In this document: piece by piece, positions 10,666-22,000 of the stretch
How positions within the stretch are numbered: position 1 is the first letter of the stretch
Layout of the letters: each line of letters begins with the position of its first letter
Source: Aporrectodea caliginosa
Taxonomy: Eukaryota > Annelida > Clitellata > Crassiclitellata > Lumbricidae
DNA: 64,000 nt
NCBI GenBank assembly: GCA_020284085.1
Contig: JACEVL010000102.1
Location: forward strand, 310,001 to 374,000
Direction: 5' to 3'
The notes under the pieces: model-generated
What the model was told of the DNA's origin: nothing
Database searches by the model: none
What the model saw: the letters and a program-made list of their open reading frames with translations, nothing else
Program-made: the position numbers and the translations under genes

Positions 10666-11767
10666 GTCCAGAAAAATGATGCATCGCAGAAACTAACCAT
10701 TCCCTATTTTCCCCCATTAATCTATTCATATGTTGTCTAGAAATATTTTTACATAATTTTAAAATGTTATCCTGAGGTCCCTCAAAGACCCCGAACATAC
10801 CCTATTTAAACTCCCAGGACTGAAGGCGCCCATGCTTGGGTCTTCGAATTTCGGTCCATTGTCGATTTATTCTTTTTATCACAAAAACTTAACGAAGAGT
10901 CCAATTTGGATAAACGTTTTACCATTTGTTTGTCTCGATTAGAGCTATATTCAGATTAAATATAGATAGGCCCTACTAAATTAAATGGCCATTCAAGGTC
11001 ATTTCAAGGTCATAAAAAACGAAATCTAACAAAAATCAAAGAAAAATGATCCGACCTTGGACAATAATTTTTGAAATTGGTTAATTCCTTCTTATGTGTC
11101 TTGTCTTGTTACCTGTGATAAGAAACAAGGATACCAAATGTAAGACGTTCAAAGGTTATTTTAAGGACAAGAAGGTTAATTTCAGAAAAAAAATTAGAGG
11201 AAATGGCCGCAACTCGGTAAAATATTGTTCTATTTTAGTTATTCTTTGTCTGTTTGCTCAAACTGATCAGGGCTACATCCCAGAAGACAGAGTATAAAAA
11301 GACTAAGACGATCCAAGGTCATTTCAAGGTCAAAAGGTTAAAATCAAGGATTTATGACCATAAATCAGAACCACCCAAATGAAACAACATTTGGCTAATC
11401 TACGGATATATTTCCTCTGCTTTTTTATTATAATGGTTATAACGATAATGATGGTGATGTCATCGCCATGTGTATTGTGATGACGATGATCCTAAATATG
11501 TAACTTATATAGCGCAGGCGTCCAATGCACAACCCTACAGGCGACAACAGTGTTCGTCTGTCAACCCTGCAATCGATCTTGAACTACGCTGCCAGATTGA
11601 TCGCTTGCCTCCCGCGTTTTTGTCATAGCTGAACCTTGAGGACGAACGAATAGGATTGGCTCCCTGTTGAGGCTCGTATCCAATTTAAGTTATTCATGAT
11701 CTCCAGAGCTTACCATGGCCAGACCCAAAAGTACCGTTTTGGTCTCCTCCGTAAACCAACCTCTGCT
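10666..11767. other. no gene recognised; 'AAGGTCATTTCAAGGTCA' repeats
   Basis: The phrase 'caaggtcatttcaaggtca' occurs near 10995 and again near 11315. The surrounding sequence is AT-rich and non-coding, probably repeat-derived. Confidence 0.4.
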
Positions 11768-11890
<123 letters not shown>

Positions 11891-12464
11891 GGCCCCTTAG
11901 CTCTAGAGATAGACTTTACCTCTTCGTCTCCGGGCCATTGCTCAACTCCGTCCTTTTGCAACTGTGGGTCCTACTTCGAGGAATAACCTTTCCCCATAAA
12001 ATCGGGCTGAGATTTTGGTCCGTTGCTTTGGCCTGTTACATGAAAACTTTTCTGTGTCCTTGAAGTGCTCACGCTGGGAACGCCTCTGAATAGCCATTCC
12101 TGCTAGAGGAGCTTTATAAATGATACAATGCAATACATCACCGCCAATAAATGTAATGAAAGTCACAAATAAGGCACGCCACTTATATCTCTACAACATC
12201 GGACTAATCCGAAATATATTGCCTCCTGCTGGTTTAGTTATCAGCTCGGTTCAGCGGCCTATTCTGAATAACATAGGCTACAGCTCGAAAGCCAGCTCGA
12301 TGTGGGGGAAATAGAGAGCTCCACTTCACCTTTGTAGAGAGCGCGTATAATTATAAGCCTATGACAGACTTTGTGCGCTCTTTCACTGGTGCTTACTTGT
12401 TGTAGCCAGTTGGCGTTTCTCTCTCGCTAGTAAAGATTACTTACTATTATATATAGACAAGACG

Positions 12465-13587
12465 CATGGACGGAGTTTATCAGGGGCCGGGGGGGCTAAG
12501 CCCTCCCCACATGAACCCACAGACTTGACCGTGCGTCATTAAGGTATAGTGATAAGGTATAGTTTAAACCATGGAATATGATAACACTTTACTATATCTC
12601 AATTATCTCATAGCCATTCCATCTCTACCAGTTCCTATCAGCACATGTGACTCGGGTCCAAGTAGCCTACACAAAGCTTAGCAGCCGCAAGAAGTCAGAG
12701 GACTGTTAAAACTGCGTCATCCCTTCGATACTTATTCGTTGTTACTACACTTGGACAACGTCAATGCATTGATGATTCAACACGTTCCACCAATGGACGC
12801 AAAGAACCAATGCAATCACCCTGGTACAATCATCTGTATCTGCCTGTCTGTGATGCATTAATATTGGCCAGTTGGAGTTCCGTTTCAACAAGGACAGTTT
12901 GATCATGGCCAAATCCGTTGATGCTGCCGTATTGCACTGCGATAAGGATGGAATAAGGGCGTTCGTTGACAAATACGCCGACATCTTTAGCATCAATCCG
13001 CAAGGTGTGACATCCGAACTGGAACTGTTTTCCAGCACGGAAAATGAAATTACTTTTGATGTAATTTAGAAGGAAATGACCGAAGATATTTATCCTCAAA
13101 TTCCTCATTATTACAGAATGGTGCAGTTAACACTAATGTTGCCATTCTTCTCTCAGCAACCGCTGAGAGAAGTTTTTTCAGCGATGCAACGCATAAGAAA
13201 CTTATTGCGATCAACCATGGGACAGGAACGCTTTTCGTCACTGGCTCTTCTGAACACTGAATGTGATCTGACGTCTGCTGTAGTCCCCGAAAGCTTTGGC
13301 TCTCATGTATGCAAACAGTGGAACTCGACCCTTACAGCTGCATTAGCATAGTCGACTAGTCGCAGCCTTCGATGCAAGGCCATTAAATGTATTTTTTAAA
13401 CAGTAAAATCCTTCCAAACCTTCTCACCAGAAGGCCGAAATTAGTATCAAGTACCCCACTGAAAGGCTCAAATGGCCCCCATATCCCCTCTGTTTTAAAG
13501 GGAGTGCCGCTTTGCGGCGAAGAAAGGGATGGTAAAGGTATATACTTTAGCCCACCCCCCATGAGATAAAACCAAACTCCGCCCACG
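12465..13587 (+). mobile_element. hAT element with transposase relic
   Basis: The ends are CATGGACGGAGTTT and, on the complement of the right end, CGTGGGCGGAGTTT. Perfect 8-bp duplications ACAAGACG lie at 12457-12464 and 13588-13595. The interior carries a decayed transposase C-terminus. Confidence 0.85.
12860..13351 (+). pseudogene. hAT transposase C-terminal domain (decayed)
   Basis: Two frames are separated by a stop near 13069. The first ends in LELFSSTENEITFDVI. The second reads PHYYRMVQLTLMLPFFSQQ, LREVFSAMQRIRNLLRSTMG and QERFSSLALLNTECDL. The 'P..Y.....LTLP....AERSFSAM.RI...LRSTMGQ.RLS.LALL' pattern is the hAT dimerisation domain of zinc-finger MYM/THAP0-like transposases. It lies inside the hAT at 12465-13587 and is inactive. 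Confidence 0.8.
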
Positions 13588-13865
13588 ACAAGACGTGATA
13601 TAGTTATCGACAGTGGCCCTAGCTTCAAGACGTCACGTGATGTTTACTAAGAACTTCTCAGTCATATGATTATAATTGGTCTTCGCACCGGAGCTATTCG
13701 AGAACGAGACACTTTGTTTATCTTCTAATTTATTCGATGAGAATGTTCTACATGCGAGCGAAATAAAAAAAAGGAAACATTAGACCGACTGGAAAAACAC
13801 ACAGCAGTAAGAATAAAACATATTCACAAAGCATTTATAAATTATACGTTTTTAAGATTGGATTA

Positions 13866-14651
13866 ATGAATACACGGGTGGAATAAAGCACTAAGTGCCA
13901 TTATTTCTTTTATACGCTTTTCGCGTGTTTCCTGTAGATTGGTCTCTCATCTATGGAAGAAAGCACTAATGATCATTAATTCCAGTAAATAGTAACGTTT
14001 CATTCGCCGTATGGCAGCACCCTATCAGTCACACGTAAACAAAAATGGACGCTCGCGCAGAGCACGCTAATTCATTGTCTTCAGAAGTTAATATTACTTA
14101 TTATTCGTCACAGTCTAGTGATGAAACGGAATACTATGATATTGATTCGGAATTTGAAAGGCAGAGTGCAAGTCGTGCTAAGGAAAAAGGCAAGATTCGG
14201 ACAAAACACGAGGACTTATGGTCGGATAACACGAGGAAGCGAAGGAAGAATGCGGTTAGGATAATACTTGTAAAATATAGTTTCTATTCAAATAATAATG
14301 CAGTAGAAAATAGTATTTCTTCTGGGAAAAATGTCAGAATGCTTTATAACATCCTTATAGGCATATTAATGATATTATTGAAAACTCAGGACTTGTGCTA
14401 TTTCACACCAACCATAATAGGCAAGCATGCAGGCGGGTAAGTAAACAATAAATCCCTTAACGGTTTCATGTTGTGAATACTAATTGACAAAATAACGAAA
14501 TTCATGGTCAAATAGCATACTGCAACGTACTAACACATCATATTGGTTCTAATGATCAATGGAAAACATAATTTGGAAAAACAAATTTCATATCGATTTT
14601 ACTCGATATGACTTTTTTGTACTTAGTGCTTTATTCCACCCGTGTATTCAT
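13866..14651 (+). mobile_element. Harbinger-like element (TTA target duplication)
   Basis: The inverted ends share 29 identical bases after the outer ATG/CAT, beginning GAATACACGGGTGGAATAAA. TTA flanks both sides (13863-13865 and 14652-14654). Repeat copy A has the same sequence without the insertion ('gattgggttgatattttc', near 829-846), and lengths match only if one TTA is removed. A 3-bp TWA duplication points to PIF/Harbinger. It holds one reading frame. Confidence 0.75.
14045..14440 (+). CDS. unknown protein or first exon inside the Harbinger-like element
   Basis: The ATG has a good context (aaaaATGG) and opens 131 codons; only the first ~75 look protein-like. The N-terminus is acidic and Ser-rich (SSQSSDETEYYDIDSEF), followed by a basic block, KHEDLWSDNTRKRRKNAVR. 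It resembles the 'W..N.RKR.RN.G' start of proteins encoded by some DNA transposons. A donor-like 'gcg|gttagg' sits at about 14254, so the true exon may end there, with the rest intronic and no second exon present. It may be the remnant front of a transposase or DNA-binding partner protein. I do not recognise it firmly. Confidence 0.4.
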   Translation: MDARAEHANSLSSEVNITYYSSQSSDETEYYDIDSEFERQSASRAKEKGKIRTKHEDLWSDNTRKRRKNAVRIILVKYSFYSNNNAVENSISSGKNVRMLYNILIGILMILLKTQDLCYFTPTIIGKHAGG

Positions 14652-15552
14652 TTATACTTTCAACAGTAATCCCATCCATTACAGGCAGAAAATGAAAGGT
14701 GCCTATTAATATTATGTAGACTGTGTGTGTGTAATAGGCGTATTTTGGTGATATTTCACCAGGGTGCTGGACTTGGTTACCGTAACCTATATGACACTTG
14801 TGATAGCCATAATAAGGTATCTCCACCTTCCAGATAATATAAGGTAAGGCATGTCAAGTTAAGCAGCGTATTTCAGTTTCTGTTACAGGACAACCAAATG
14901 AAGCACAGCTTTTCGCAATGACTCGGATATCGACCGATTCTCTTGTACATGGGCATTGGGCATTGGGGCATTGGGCATTGGGGCCTAAATACACCAAATG
15001 GGTTTAGGTCTCCCTTAAAACACTTCGCCAGTCGAGCTAGATTTAGTGCACTTAGTGCACTGCGTGGGTAGATGAGACAGCGAGGGAGATTGCGACTTTG
15101 GCCACCAACCTCATTTGCTGAAGCCAAGAAAATGAAGTCGCTAACACTTCATACGATGACTGCCGCAGGGCAAGGTTAATACACTGCTCTTCTTCTCCTT
15201 TTAAACAACTCGTTAATTTAAACTTTACGATTACAAATCCTCTGCTTTCCGTGTGTCTGTAGTTTTCAACGAAACCCGCCTTAGCAGCTCTTGCAATGAA
15301 CCTCCTCTCTCTGGTTTCTGTGGGAACCGAACTGGACATCTCAGGATTGTCTCTCTGACACGACGCAGCGCTCGTGAATAAGCTGGTGCCCTGCGTTTGG
15401 CTTTAGACTTGCGCTTTCGATATTCTAAGTCTGTAATCACAATAATTATTGCGATTACGATTACGACGCAAAATTCTAACTCAGGATCCGCTACTGCATG
15501 ATTTTATCTACTGTAATTATGTAACGAGTCCTTAGCGACATGACATTAAATC

Positions 15553-15893
15553 CAGTGCTTCCCAAAGTGGTGGTCCGCGGACCGGTGCCAGTCCGCAAGC
15601 CCTCAGCTGTCGGTCCGCAAAGCGAGTCAAGAAACTGGTCAAATTGTCTTGGAATCAAGAAATGGCTATTATATTTTTAAAAGTCATAGCAGAAACACTT
15701 ATTAAGCTAGCATTTAAAGGGCAATAGAGTTATATAATTGGCTGAACATGCATTTAAATCAATTTCAATACATATTTTGAGGAATTTATTTAGGTGAACG
15801 AAAAAGATAAATAATTGATAAATGTGGCACTGATCCTCATGCTGTGGGAATATTCCTGCCGGTCCGTGACACCAAAAAGTTTGGGAAGCACTG
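15553..15893. mobile_element. hAT-derived MITE
   Basis: The ends are CAGTGCTTCCCAAAGTGG on the left and CAGTGCTTCCCAAACTTT on the complement of the right, with 'ggtccgcgg'/'ggtccgtgacacc' subterminal sequence. This is the common animal hAT MITE type. It is 341 bp with no coding sequence. I could not find a clean 8-bp duplication. Confidence 0.75.
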
Positions 15894-16162
15894 ACATAAC
15901 TAATTGAAATTTTATCTAATAACCTTTATGTTGGGTGCAGACTGCAGAAGCTCCCAGTTTAGACGCATTATAAATCAAATTTTACGGGAAATAGAAAGTC
16001 AGAGGGAATATTTCGAAACGCATTTGTCGTTAGATTGATGCACGAGGATAATTATGGGCAAATCGCATTGTAATTAATCATTATGACTTGAGCTGCACTG
16101 TAAATAAAAACATGTGATTTTTAAATAATTTTAATAAATAATTATCTATTTCGTACAAGAGA

Positions 16163-16303
16163 GGACGGACGGGCATACAGATGTTCTCACAGGTAGGCAG
16201 AAGACAGGCAGGCAGACAGACAGAGGAACGGACGGGCATACGGTCGTTCGGACAGACAAACAGACGGAGACAGACAGAAGACGGACGGGCATAGGCCTAC
16301 AGG
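16163..16303. repeat. purine-rich degenerate tandem repeat
   Basis: The phrase 'acggacgggcata' recurs three times among GACA/CAGG repeats. Confidence 0.6.
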
Positions 16304-16445
16304 AGTTTAAAGACGTTTCTCTGCATTATTAGATCTGCATTTCCAGCAGGGGTGTTTGCTCATTATTTAGCAATTTCATCAACTGAACGAAACAGACATT
16401 TGCACCTATTAGCATTTCTCAAACTCAACCGTTTTCATTGAATGT
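16304..16445 (+). pseudogene. relic fragment of a Mab-21-like gene
   Basis: A short stretch aligns to the C-terminal half of the neighbouring genes. It contains 'gtttaaagacgtttctctgc', 'gatctgcatttccagcagg' and 'ggtgtttgctcattattta', then reads AGVFAHYLAISSTERNR, compared with PEVFAHYLIISSNERTR in the copy at 36.7 kb. The match continues to about 16445, where the paralogues have a Phe-Pro-Leu-Asp segment. There is a ~20-nt deletion and no open frame. It implies an older gene copy just upstream of the first surviving one. Confidence 0.65.
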
Positions 16446-17504
16446 GTAACGTCGGTTGGTCGTCCGATATTCGACCAACAGAAGAATTCGAACACTCGGA
16501 TGTCGATGTGTAGTTTTATTCGTCCCCAGCAGCGACTCCGACCGACTGAGCTGAGCTACTTTACAGTTCAACTCTGCACTTATAGTAGAGGCGCTACAAG
16601 ACAAATTTGGTTAGTATACTGCATTTTTTAACACGGATTGCCGCTTTGCACAGTTGTAGTTGGAACCTAAGAGAACATTCTAGAAAGGGGAGGAGTGTGT
16701 AATGAGAAGCGAAGGGGTGAGCGTTTTCAGAGAAGACTAAGGAGATGGTATCAGCGATAGAGGAGTTAAGAATGGGGAGACAGAGAGCGATGGCGAAGAG
16801 AGTTGGTAGCTCTCCATTAAATTTAGTATGAGCCTGGCATTCTCTCGTGAATTTTCACGATGTCAGGTTATCAGTCTTTTACAGGAAATGGGAAGCAGGG
16901 CAGGAAATTGAGAATTCATTTCCTGGAACAATGTTACGCCTGATGCTCAAGGCAACTTTCAGGTAGGCATGGTCTGTCCGTTTTGGATAAAACGTTTTCG
17001 ATCGGCGCTGTACGAATTCGTCCGACAGAATCCTGACTTTTGGATGCGTTTACTCCACAGTAAAACTTGGAAAGATCGGTTGCTTCGAGTAGGCTATTTG
17101 TTACGTGTTAACCGTTAGTCGTGGATACGAGTTCGTTGGTTGATCTTACTTTCTTCGTGAAGCCATTAATGATGACTTCCACCACTCACCTACTTAAGTG
17201 AAGGTGCAGCTACATAAAAACCGTCAAATCACGTGCATGACTGTAGGCTATACATCCAGACAAACATAAATTATATGCATGAGCAATTGAGCATTGTGTA
17301 ATTACGATGGCCGATTGATTTTCAAATTTGAGCTTCCCGGAGACGGCTAATTTGTAAGGAGAGTTACGCAAGGCTATCAGTTGAGACTTTGCCATTGGAT
17401 AGCAGGGCTCAATGATCACAGAAATAATAAAATAATAATCCTTAATCATCATGACAACGACTACAATATAGTGATAATTATGATGATGCTAAATAGTTTC
17501 TTCT
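16446..17504. other. upstream region of first Mab-21-like gene
   Basis: Non-coding. The last ~120 bp ('gcagggctcaatgatcacag', 'aaataat' and A/T-rich text up to the ATG) is shared with the sequence before the gene at 40339, which has 'gcagggctcaatgaacgcag'. No promoter is assigned with confidence. Confidence 0.5.
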
Positions 17505-17519
17505 CCTCTGTTTGCAGCA
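17505..17519 (+). other. splice acceptor before the first gene copy
   Basis: A pyrimidine-rich run ending in TTTGCAG, with the AG at 17516-17517, lies two bases before the ATG at 17520. The same arrangement precedes the other two full-length copies, so a 5' UTR intron is likely. Confidence 0.6.
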
Positions 17520-19370
17520 ATGGACGAGAGCGTGTCTGAGTTCATCGTAGCCACATGTCGAATGCTTCCGAAGTACAACACTAACATTTTTGAGTCCATG
17601 AATATACAAGCTCCAGTTTTCTTGAAAGTATACCATAATTTTTGTGGCAGCTCGGCTGAGTTCTTCATTCAACCGTTACATTCATGCATCGGCGATGTTG
17701 ATTGCTTTAAAACGAAACTACATTCACTGGCCTTTACAGATGAAAAACCGGTATTGCCGTATGATGTCCGTCACATTGCTGATACAATAGACTGTCTCTT
17801 GATGGAACCATACCCTGGCTATCCGTCTTTTGTAAGACTTCGTCTTTTTGGACAAATGAAGTATAACTGGGAACGAAAAACCTATCAATTTAATCAAACT
17901 AATTTCCAAAAAATTCCAATGACAACCAAAATGAATGAAAATGATAAAGGATGGCGCAAGACTGGTCCGGCGAGTAAGTGGAGCGATTCAGAATTAGTAT
18001 CATTTTCGCTTGATGTTGTTGAATCCGTATGGTGTCCACAGTGGCCAAATGAAGCAAAACATTGGCCTTTTCGACAAAGAAAGTATGGGTGGCCGACGAC
18101 TTCCATCATCCACGAGATAGTACAGAATGGTTGTCATGTTGTAGAGGCAAAACATCCTGCTTGCAGAAATGATATTCATCAGTACAGGCTTTCATTTTCA
18201 ATTGCGGAAGTTATTTTGCTGCAGAGTTGGACTGAAGTTCAGCAGATTGTCTATCATTTGCTCAGATTCTTAGCCAAGAGAGAACTATTCAAAAAAGATT
18301 GTCCAAAGGAAGACGAAGTCCTCTGTACATACCATTTTAAAACACTGATGCTGTGGTCCTGCGAAGAGGTATCACCACGATTTTGGAAATCATCGTATGT
18401 TATTAAAATGTGCAGCAAGTTATTTGAAAGACTTTCAAAATGGCTAAAAGAAAAAAGTTGTCCAAACTATTTTATTCCCCAGGCAAATTTGTTCCATGAC
18501 CACTTTAACCAAACGATTGTTGATGAAACTGTAGAAAAATTGATTTACTTTAGCGATTTCCACAATCTGAGCTGGTGGTGTGCTTGGCATTATGTGAAGC
18601 TAAGTTTACTTAAAATATCTGTTATAGAATGCAATAATGACGCCGTAATCTGCATCTATGAGCATATGTTGCAGACCACTGAAGCCATGAAGGCAGATAA
18701 ACCAAAGGTTATCGACTACTATGTTTCGCAAAGGTTCTGTGAGGATGTTGATTATGCACATATCACAGTAGAGAAAGGATTCAATTGTATGTTTTTCGAT
18801 TTTTCCAAATATCTTTTGAGAATTGGTTCACCTTTTGACAATAATTTAGATTTTCGGCCATCCGCAGAGATTGAATCATACTATTGGTTTTATGAATCGA
18901 TGCTGCATATTTTGCACGCTGCCCAATTATTAGACTGTAAAGAAATGCACACAGACAGCGAATGGTTCCTTGAAGTAATCAGACACGTTTCGATTAAACC
19001 AAAATACTTTAGATCCAAAAACAGACACGTTTCGATTAGACCAAAATATTTTAGATCCAAGGACCACAACTTGCCAAACACTGGTTTTAATATAGGCCAG
19101 TTTAATTTCATAAGGGCTCAGAATCTTATGGAAAATCTCATTGAATCAAGTGATGATCTAGAATTGCAAGTTGTTTCTGAAATAGCAAAGGGACTTCTCA
19201 AGAAAGCTTTGATATGTGAGGATTCTCAAACACACACAATCGCCAACGCAACTTTGTCCTACATGGCGGCTCTTCATTTTGCCGCATCAGATTATCAAAT
19301 CGTTATGGATCTTTGCTCGAAGGTGATCATGAATGAAGACCGAGAGAGAAAGAGGACACAGAAACATTAA
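17520..19370 (+). CDS. Mab-21/cGAS-like nucleotidyltransferase, copy 1 (frameshifted after residue ~607)
   Basis: The 616-residue frame begins MDESVSEFIV. CGSSAEFF at 42-49 is the GS...E motif of the Mab-21/cGAS nucleotidyltransferase fold. D59-V-D61 is the metal-binding Asp pair, and D165 (in SLDVVESVWCPQWP) is the likely third Asp. The helical Mab-21 C-lobe follows: YRLSFSIAEVILLQSW, then EDEVLCTYHFKTLMLWSCEE and NYFIPQANLF. Enzymes of this superfamily in animals make cyclic or linear nucleotide signals in response to nucleic acids; applying that here is inference. A two-base insertion in the GAGAGA run at about 19341-19350 throws the frame, so the normal C-terminal third is lost or the gene is dead. 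A 42-bp in-frame tandem duplication lies inside it. I see no zinc-thumb motif of vertebrate cGAS. Confidence 0.85.
   Translation: MDESVSEFIVATCRMLPKYNTNIFESMNIQAPVFLKVYHNFCGSSAEFFIQPLHSCIGDVDCFKTKLHSLAFTDEKPVLPYDVRHIADTIDCLLMEPYPGYPSFVRLRLFGQMKYNWERKTYQFNQTNFQKIPMTTKMNENDKGWRKTGPASKWSDSELVSFSLDVVESVWCPQWPNEAKHWPFRQRKYGWPTTSIIHEIVQNGCHVVEAKHPACRNDIHQYRLSFSIAEVILLQSWTEVQQIVYHLLRFLAKRELFKKDCPKEDEVLCTYHFKTLMLWSCEEVSPRFWKSSYVIKMCSKLFERLSKWLKEKSCPNYFIPQANLFHDHFNQTIVDETVEKLIYFSDFHNLSWWCAWHYVKLSLLKISVIECNNDAVICIYEHMLQTTEAMKADKPKVIDYYVSQRFCEDVDYAHITVEKGFNCMFFDFSKYLLRIGSPFDNNLDFRPSAEIESYYWFYESMLHILHAAQLLDCKEMHTDSEWFLEVIRHVSIKPKYFRSKNRHVSIRPKYFRSKDHNLPNTGFNIGQFNFIRAQNLMENLIESSDDLELQVVSEIAKGLLKKALICEDSQTHTIANATLSYMAALHFAASDYQIVMDLCSKVIMNEDRERKRTQKH
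18981..19064 (+). repeat. 42-bp in-frame tandem duplication inside copy 1
   Basis: 18981-19022 and 19023-19064 are near-identical, encoding RHVSIKPKYFRSKN followed by RHVSIRPKYFRSKD. The copies at 40.3 and 60.6 kb have this 14-residue block once. Confidence 0.95.
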
Positions 19371-20361
19371 ATGCAGGCTGTTTGTTGTATATTGAAGACA
19401 TAACTAAGATAATTGGATTTTATCTGATTTTCAGGAAGATTAAAGACTCTTTTTTGCATTATACTAAGAGACAGTTTTTTCTAGATCTGCGTCTTACACC
19501 TGAGGTGTTTGCTAAATATTTAACAATTTCGTCAATGGAAAGAACAGTTAGATATTTTGGACCTATTGACGTTCATCAAACTCCAACATTTCCGTTGGAT
19601 GCAATTCTAATGACTATTATAAATAGGAAATTTTCACAAATATCAAAGAAAAGAAAGAGTGCTTTGCGCGTTTATCAAAGAATAGATCCAATGAATAAAT
19701 TAGAAGCACCCACTGAAAGCTGTTTGCCAAATGAAGACAATATTATTCAATTGCTCTTGGAGTATTCCTTAGGCAACATGACATCATTTTACAATGCGAT
19801 CTGCAAAGACTATGGCATTGACTGCAGTACAGTTGACTGTTACCGTGCTGCCTATTTGTATCAATGTCGCAAAAACACTACAGTTTTGCATTTGTGTGAA
19901 CGAATTTTCGACGAACCAGATATACAGGGGGACTTGAAGGAACTTGGATTTGCAAATGTAATGGTGTTGCCACCGTTTGACTCTTATTTCGACATAAACA
20001 TCCGGTGTTTGCTTGGATTTCGCATAGTTGTCTGCTATCTATTGCCTTCAAATGAAGATCTGGGGGAAAGACAAGTCAGTGCAATGTCGACGTTCCAAGA
20101 CTTTGTTGCCCAAAATATTCACTCTGATAAAGAATTACTTTCAAGAGTTCTTTTGCAGCCGTACTCCATAAAATGCCATTATTTTCTTGGAAGACATTTT
20201 CTAGCAAGATATTTGAAAGTGAGATGTCTGATCGAATGCAATCGTTCGCTCTCAGAAGTAATGTTCGAATTAATTTTAAGAAACTCAAAGCTTGTCTTCC
20301 TTTTGAGCATATCGTTCGTTCCTTTCTTGAACAGAAACTTCGGCAACTTCGTTCAAACTGA
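19371..20361 (+). pseudogene. C-terminal part of Mab-21-like copy 1, out of frame
   Basis: Starting near 19352 in another frame, the sequence reads LNAGCLLYIEDITKIIGFYL, then FFLDLRLTPEVFAKYLTISS, YRAAYLYQCRKNTTVLHLCE and GRHFLARYLKVRCLIECN. It is colinear with residues ~640-949 of the intact gene. A second break, a five-base insertion around 20270-20275, shifts the last ~30 codons, which resume as KKLKACLPFEHIV in a third frame and stop at 20361. Two small frame errors in an otherwise well-kept sequence point to recent inactivation or to assembly errors. Confidence 0.8.
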
Positions 20362-21255
20362 AGATTGTTTGATTGGAGACAAAGGATCAATGAAGTAGGC
20401 CCTACAATATTCAAACGACATTGCTTAACTATCTAAATATGCGAGATCTGCAGGTCTTGACATCAATTTTCACTTAATATAGTTTCACTTTATATAGTTT
20501 GCCAAATGCTATGTAAGTATGCATACCCGTATTTTCAAATGTTCTCTTTATGTTCTCTTTAGACACGTGCCTACTTGATAGTCACCATATTATCTAATAC
20601 TTTGAATAGAGTGCAGAGTCCTTAACTATACATTCAGCTCGGGTCTTGAAATATAAAAGGTTTAACGCTAAGATCATTATAACCTAGAGTCTGTCTTAAA
20701 GAAATTTTCGTGGACAATTGTCGCGATGGTATGAGTGGAACAGCTAGCATAGTTTTGAGAAATTTTTTAATTCGTTTGACCAATAACAAGTTTACGAACT
20801 CCTATTATTGGATGGCCGATCTCGGTTGCTTAAAGCAGTCAACGCCTATTACTGTTAAAATAGAATGCTTGTGAACGATGATGTTTAATATAATCACACA
20901 ATGACCCATTGAGTCTACGGTTTCACTTCAAGTGCGGCATGAATAATATAAAAATACCATCTCGCAGTTTAGAGTACAGTTTCCATTTTGGCTATGATCA
21001 AAATTTTATTTATATTTGCACTGCACTCAGTGCACTGATTAAGTATTTGCTCACTTATGTCAGCTGTCTATTAGTCGCAGATGCAGAACTGCGTGTAAAC
21101 AGTACCAATAAATAGGTGGGGCTCATAATTCTAAGCTTTAGCTTTTGACCAGTTCTGTAATACTGTTTCGATGTTGATATATTTGGCTGTAACGTGGTTT
21201 TTTTGCAATGAAAAGGATTAAAAAAGTACTAGTTCCAATTCGTTACTACTGTGCT
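20362..21255. repeat. downstream flank shared with copy 4
   Basis: Non-coding sequence alignable to 43259-45010 downstream of the fourth copy, for example 'gacatgaataatat'-like and 'ggctgtaacgtggtt' text. An AATAAA occurs in both (about 21107 here). The match shows that genomic DNA beyond the gene was duplicated. Confidence 0.7.
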
Positions 21256-21289
21256 TACAGTAAATTTATTATTATTTAATTTGTTATGA

Positions 21290-21345
21290 ACCCCGACCTC
21301 TGGATTGAGAGTCCAGTACGCTAACCACTGCAATATCCCGCGCCT
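21290..21345 (-). mobile_element. tRNA-derived SINE head (relic)
   Basis: On the - strand, 'gcagtggttagcgtactgga' followed by 'gaggtcggggttc' resembles tRNA box A and box B spacing. It is too short and diverged to be a tRNA gene. Confidence 0.45.
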
Positions 21346-21873
21346 GTACTTGCCCTCTAGTAAAATGTCATAAACTGTGTCCATATCAATCAATGTTTGT
21401 TACGTTAATATCTGTTGCGACGTTATCTAGAAGAAACTGAAAAGTCCCGCATTCAAAATAGAACAATTTTAATGAAACTATGTACAAGGCATATTTTCAA
21501 GCGGCAGCAAAGCACCACGAAACACCAACACTCGAAAGACGCTCCCTCCAGCTGGTCTAACGGAGGAGACCTCTAATGCCGAGAACGTATAGAAACAACA
21601 GATGTCTGTCCAGCAGACGACGAAAATCACGTCAACGAAGAAAATCGAAAACGTTGGCTACGAAAAGCACCACACACCAAGAAGAGCCAAACGGTGGTCA
21701 AACGAAGAATAGGCCTACCCAACAGGGGTCTGACAACGAATCGTACAGTCGGCTTATATAGGTCTAAGTCTTGGTGCCAATAGTTTACACGGGAGACTCA
21801 TCCTATTCTACCATACACGTGTTAGGCACTACCGCCTACCACCAATCCATTTATATAGGCCTAGGACCTATAC

Positions 21874-22000
21874 TAGGGTGGTGCTCAAAAAATCAGTTTT
21901 AGCAAATTGATGGGACAGCCCCAGGTTATGTTCCTTTTGATAAAGTAAGCTGGTGTGCAAAACATGATAAAGATATTTTATCATTTAGGTGTACCACATG
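21874..22000 (+). mobile_element. solitary end of a TAGGGTGG-type hAT-like transposon
   Basis: TAGGGTGGTGCTCAAAAAA matches the ends of the elements at 34299 and 46404. No opposite end or coding sequence is seen, so the right boundary is approximate. Confidence 0.4.

Larger units (their letters stand above)
12220..15265. repeat. dispersed repeat 'R', copy C, with two insertions
   Basis: This matches copy A (180-1765) along its length but is interrupted by a hAT (12465-13587) and a Harbinger-like element (13866-14651). Copy A therefore gives the empty site for both insertions. A short 'gggcattg' tandem run lies at about 14947-14982. Confidence 0.6.
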
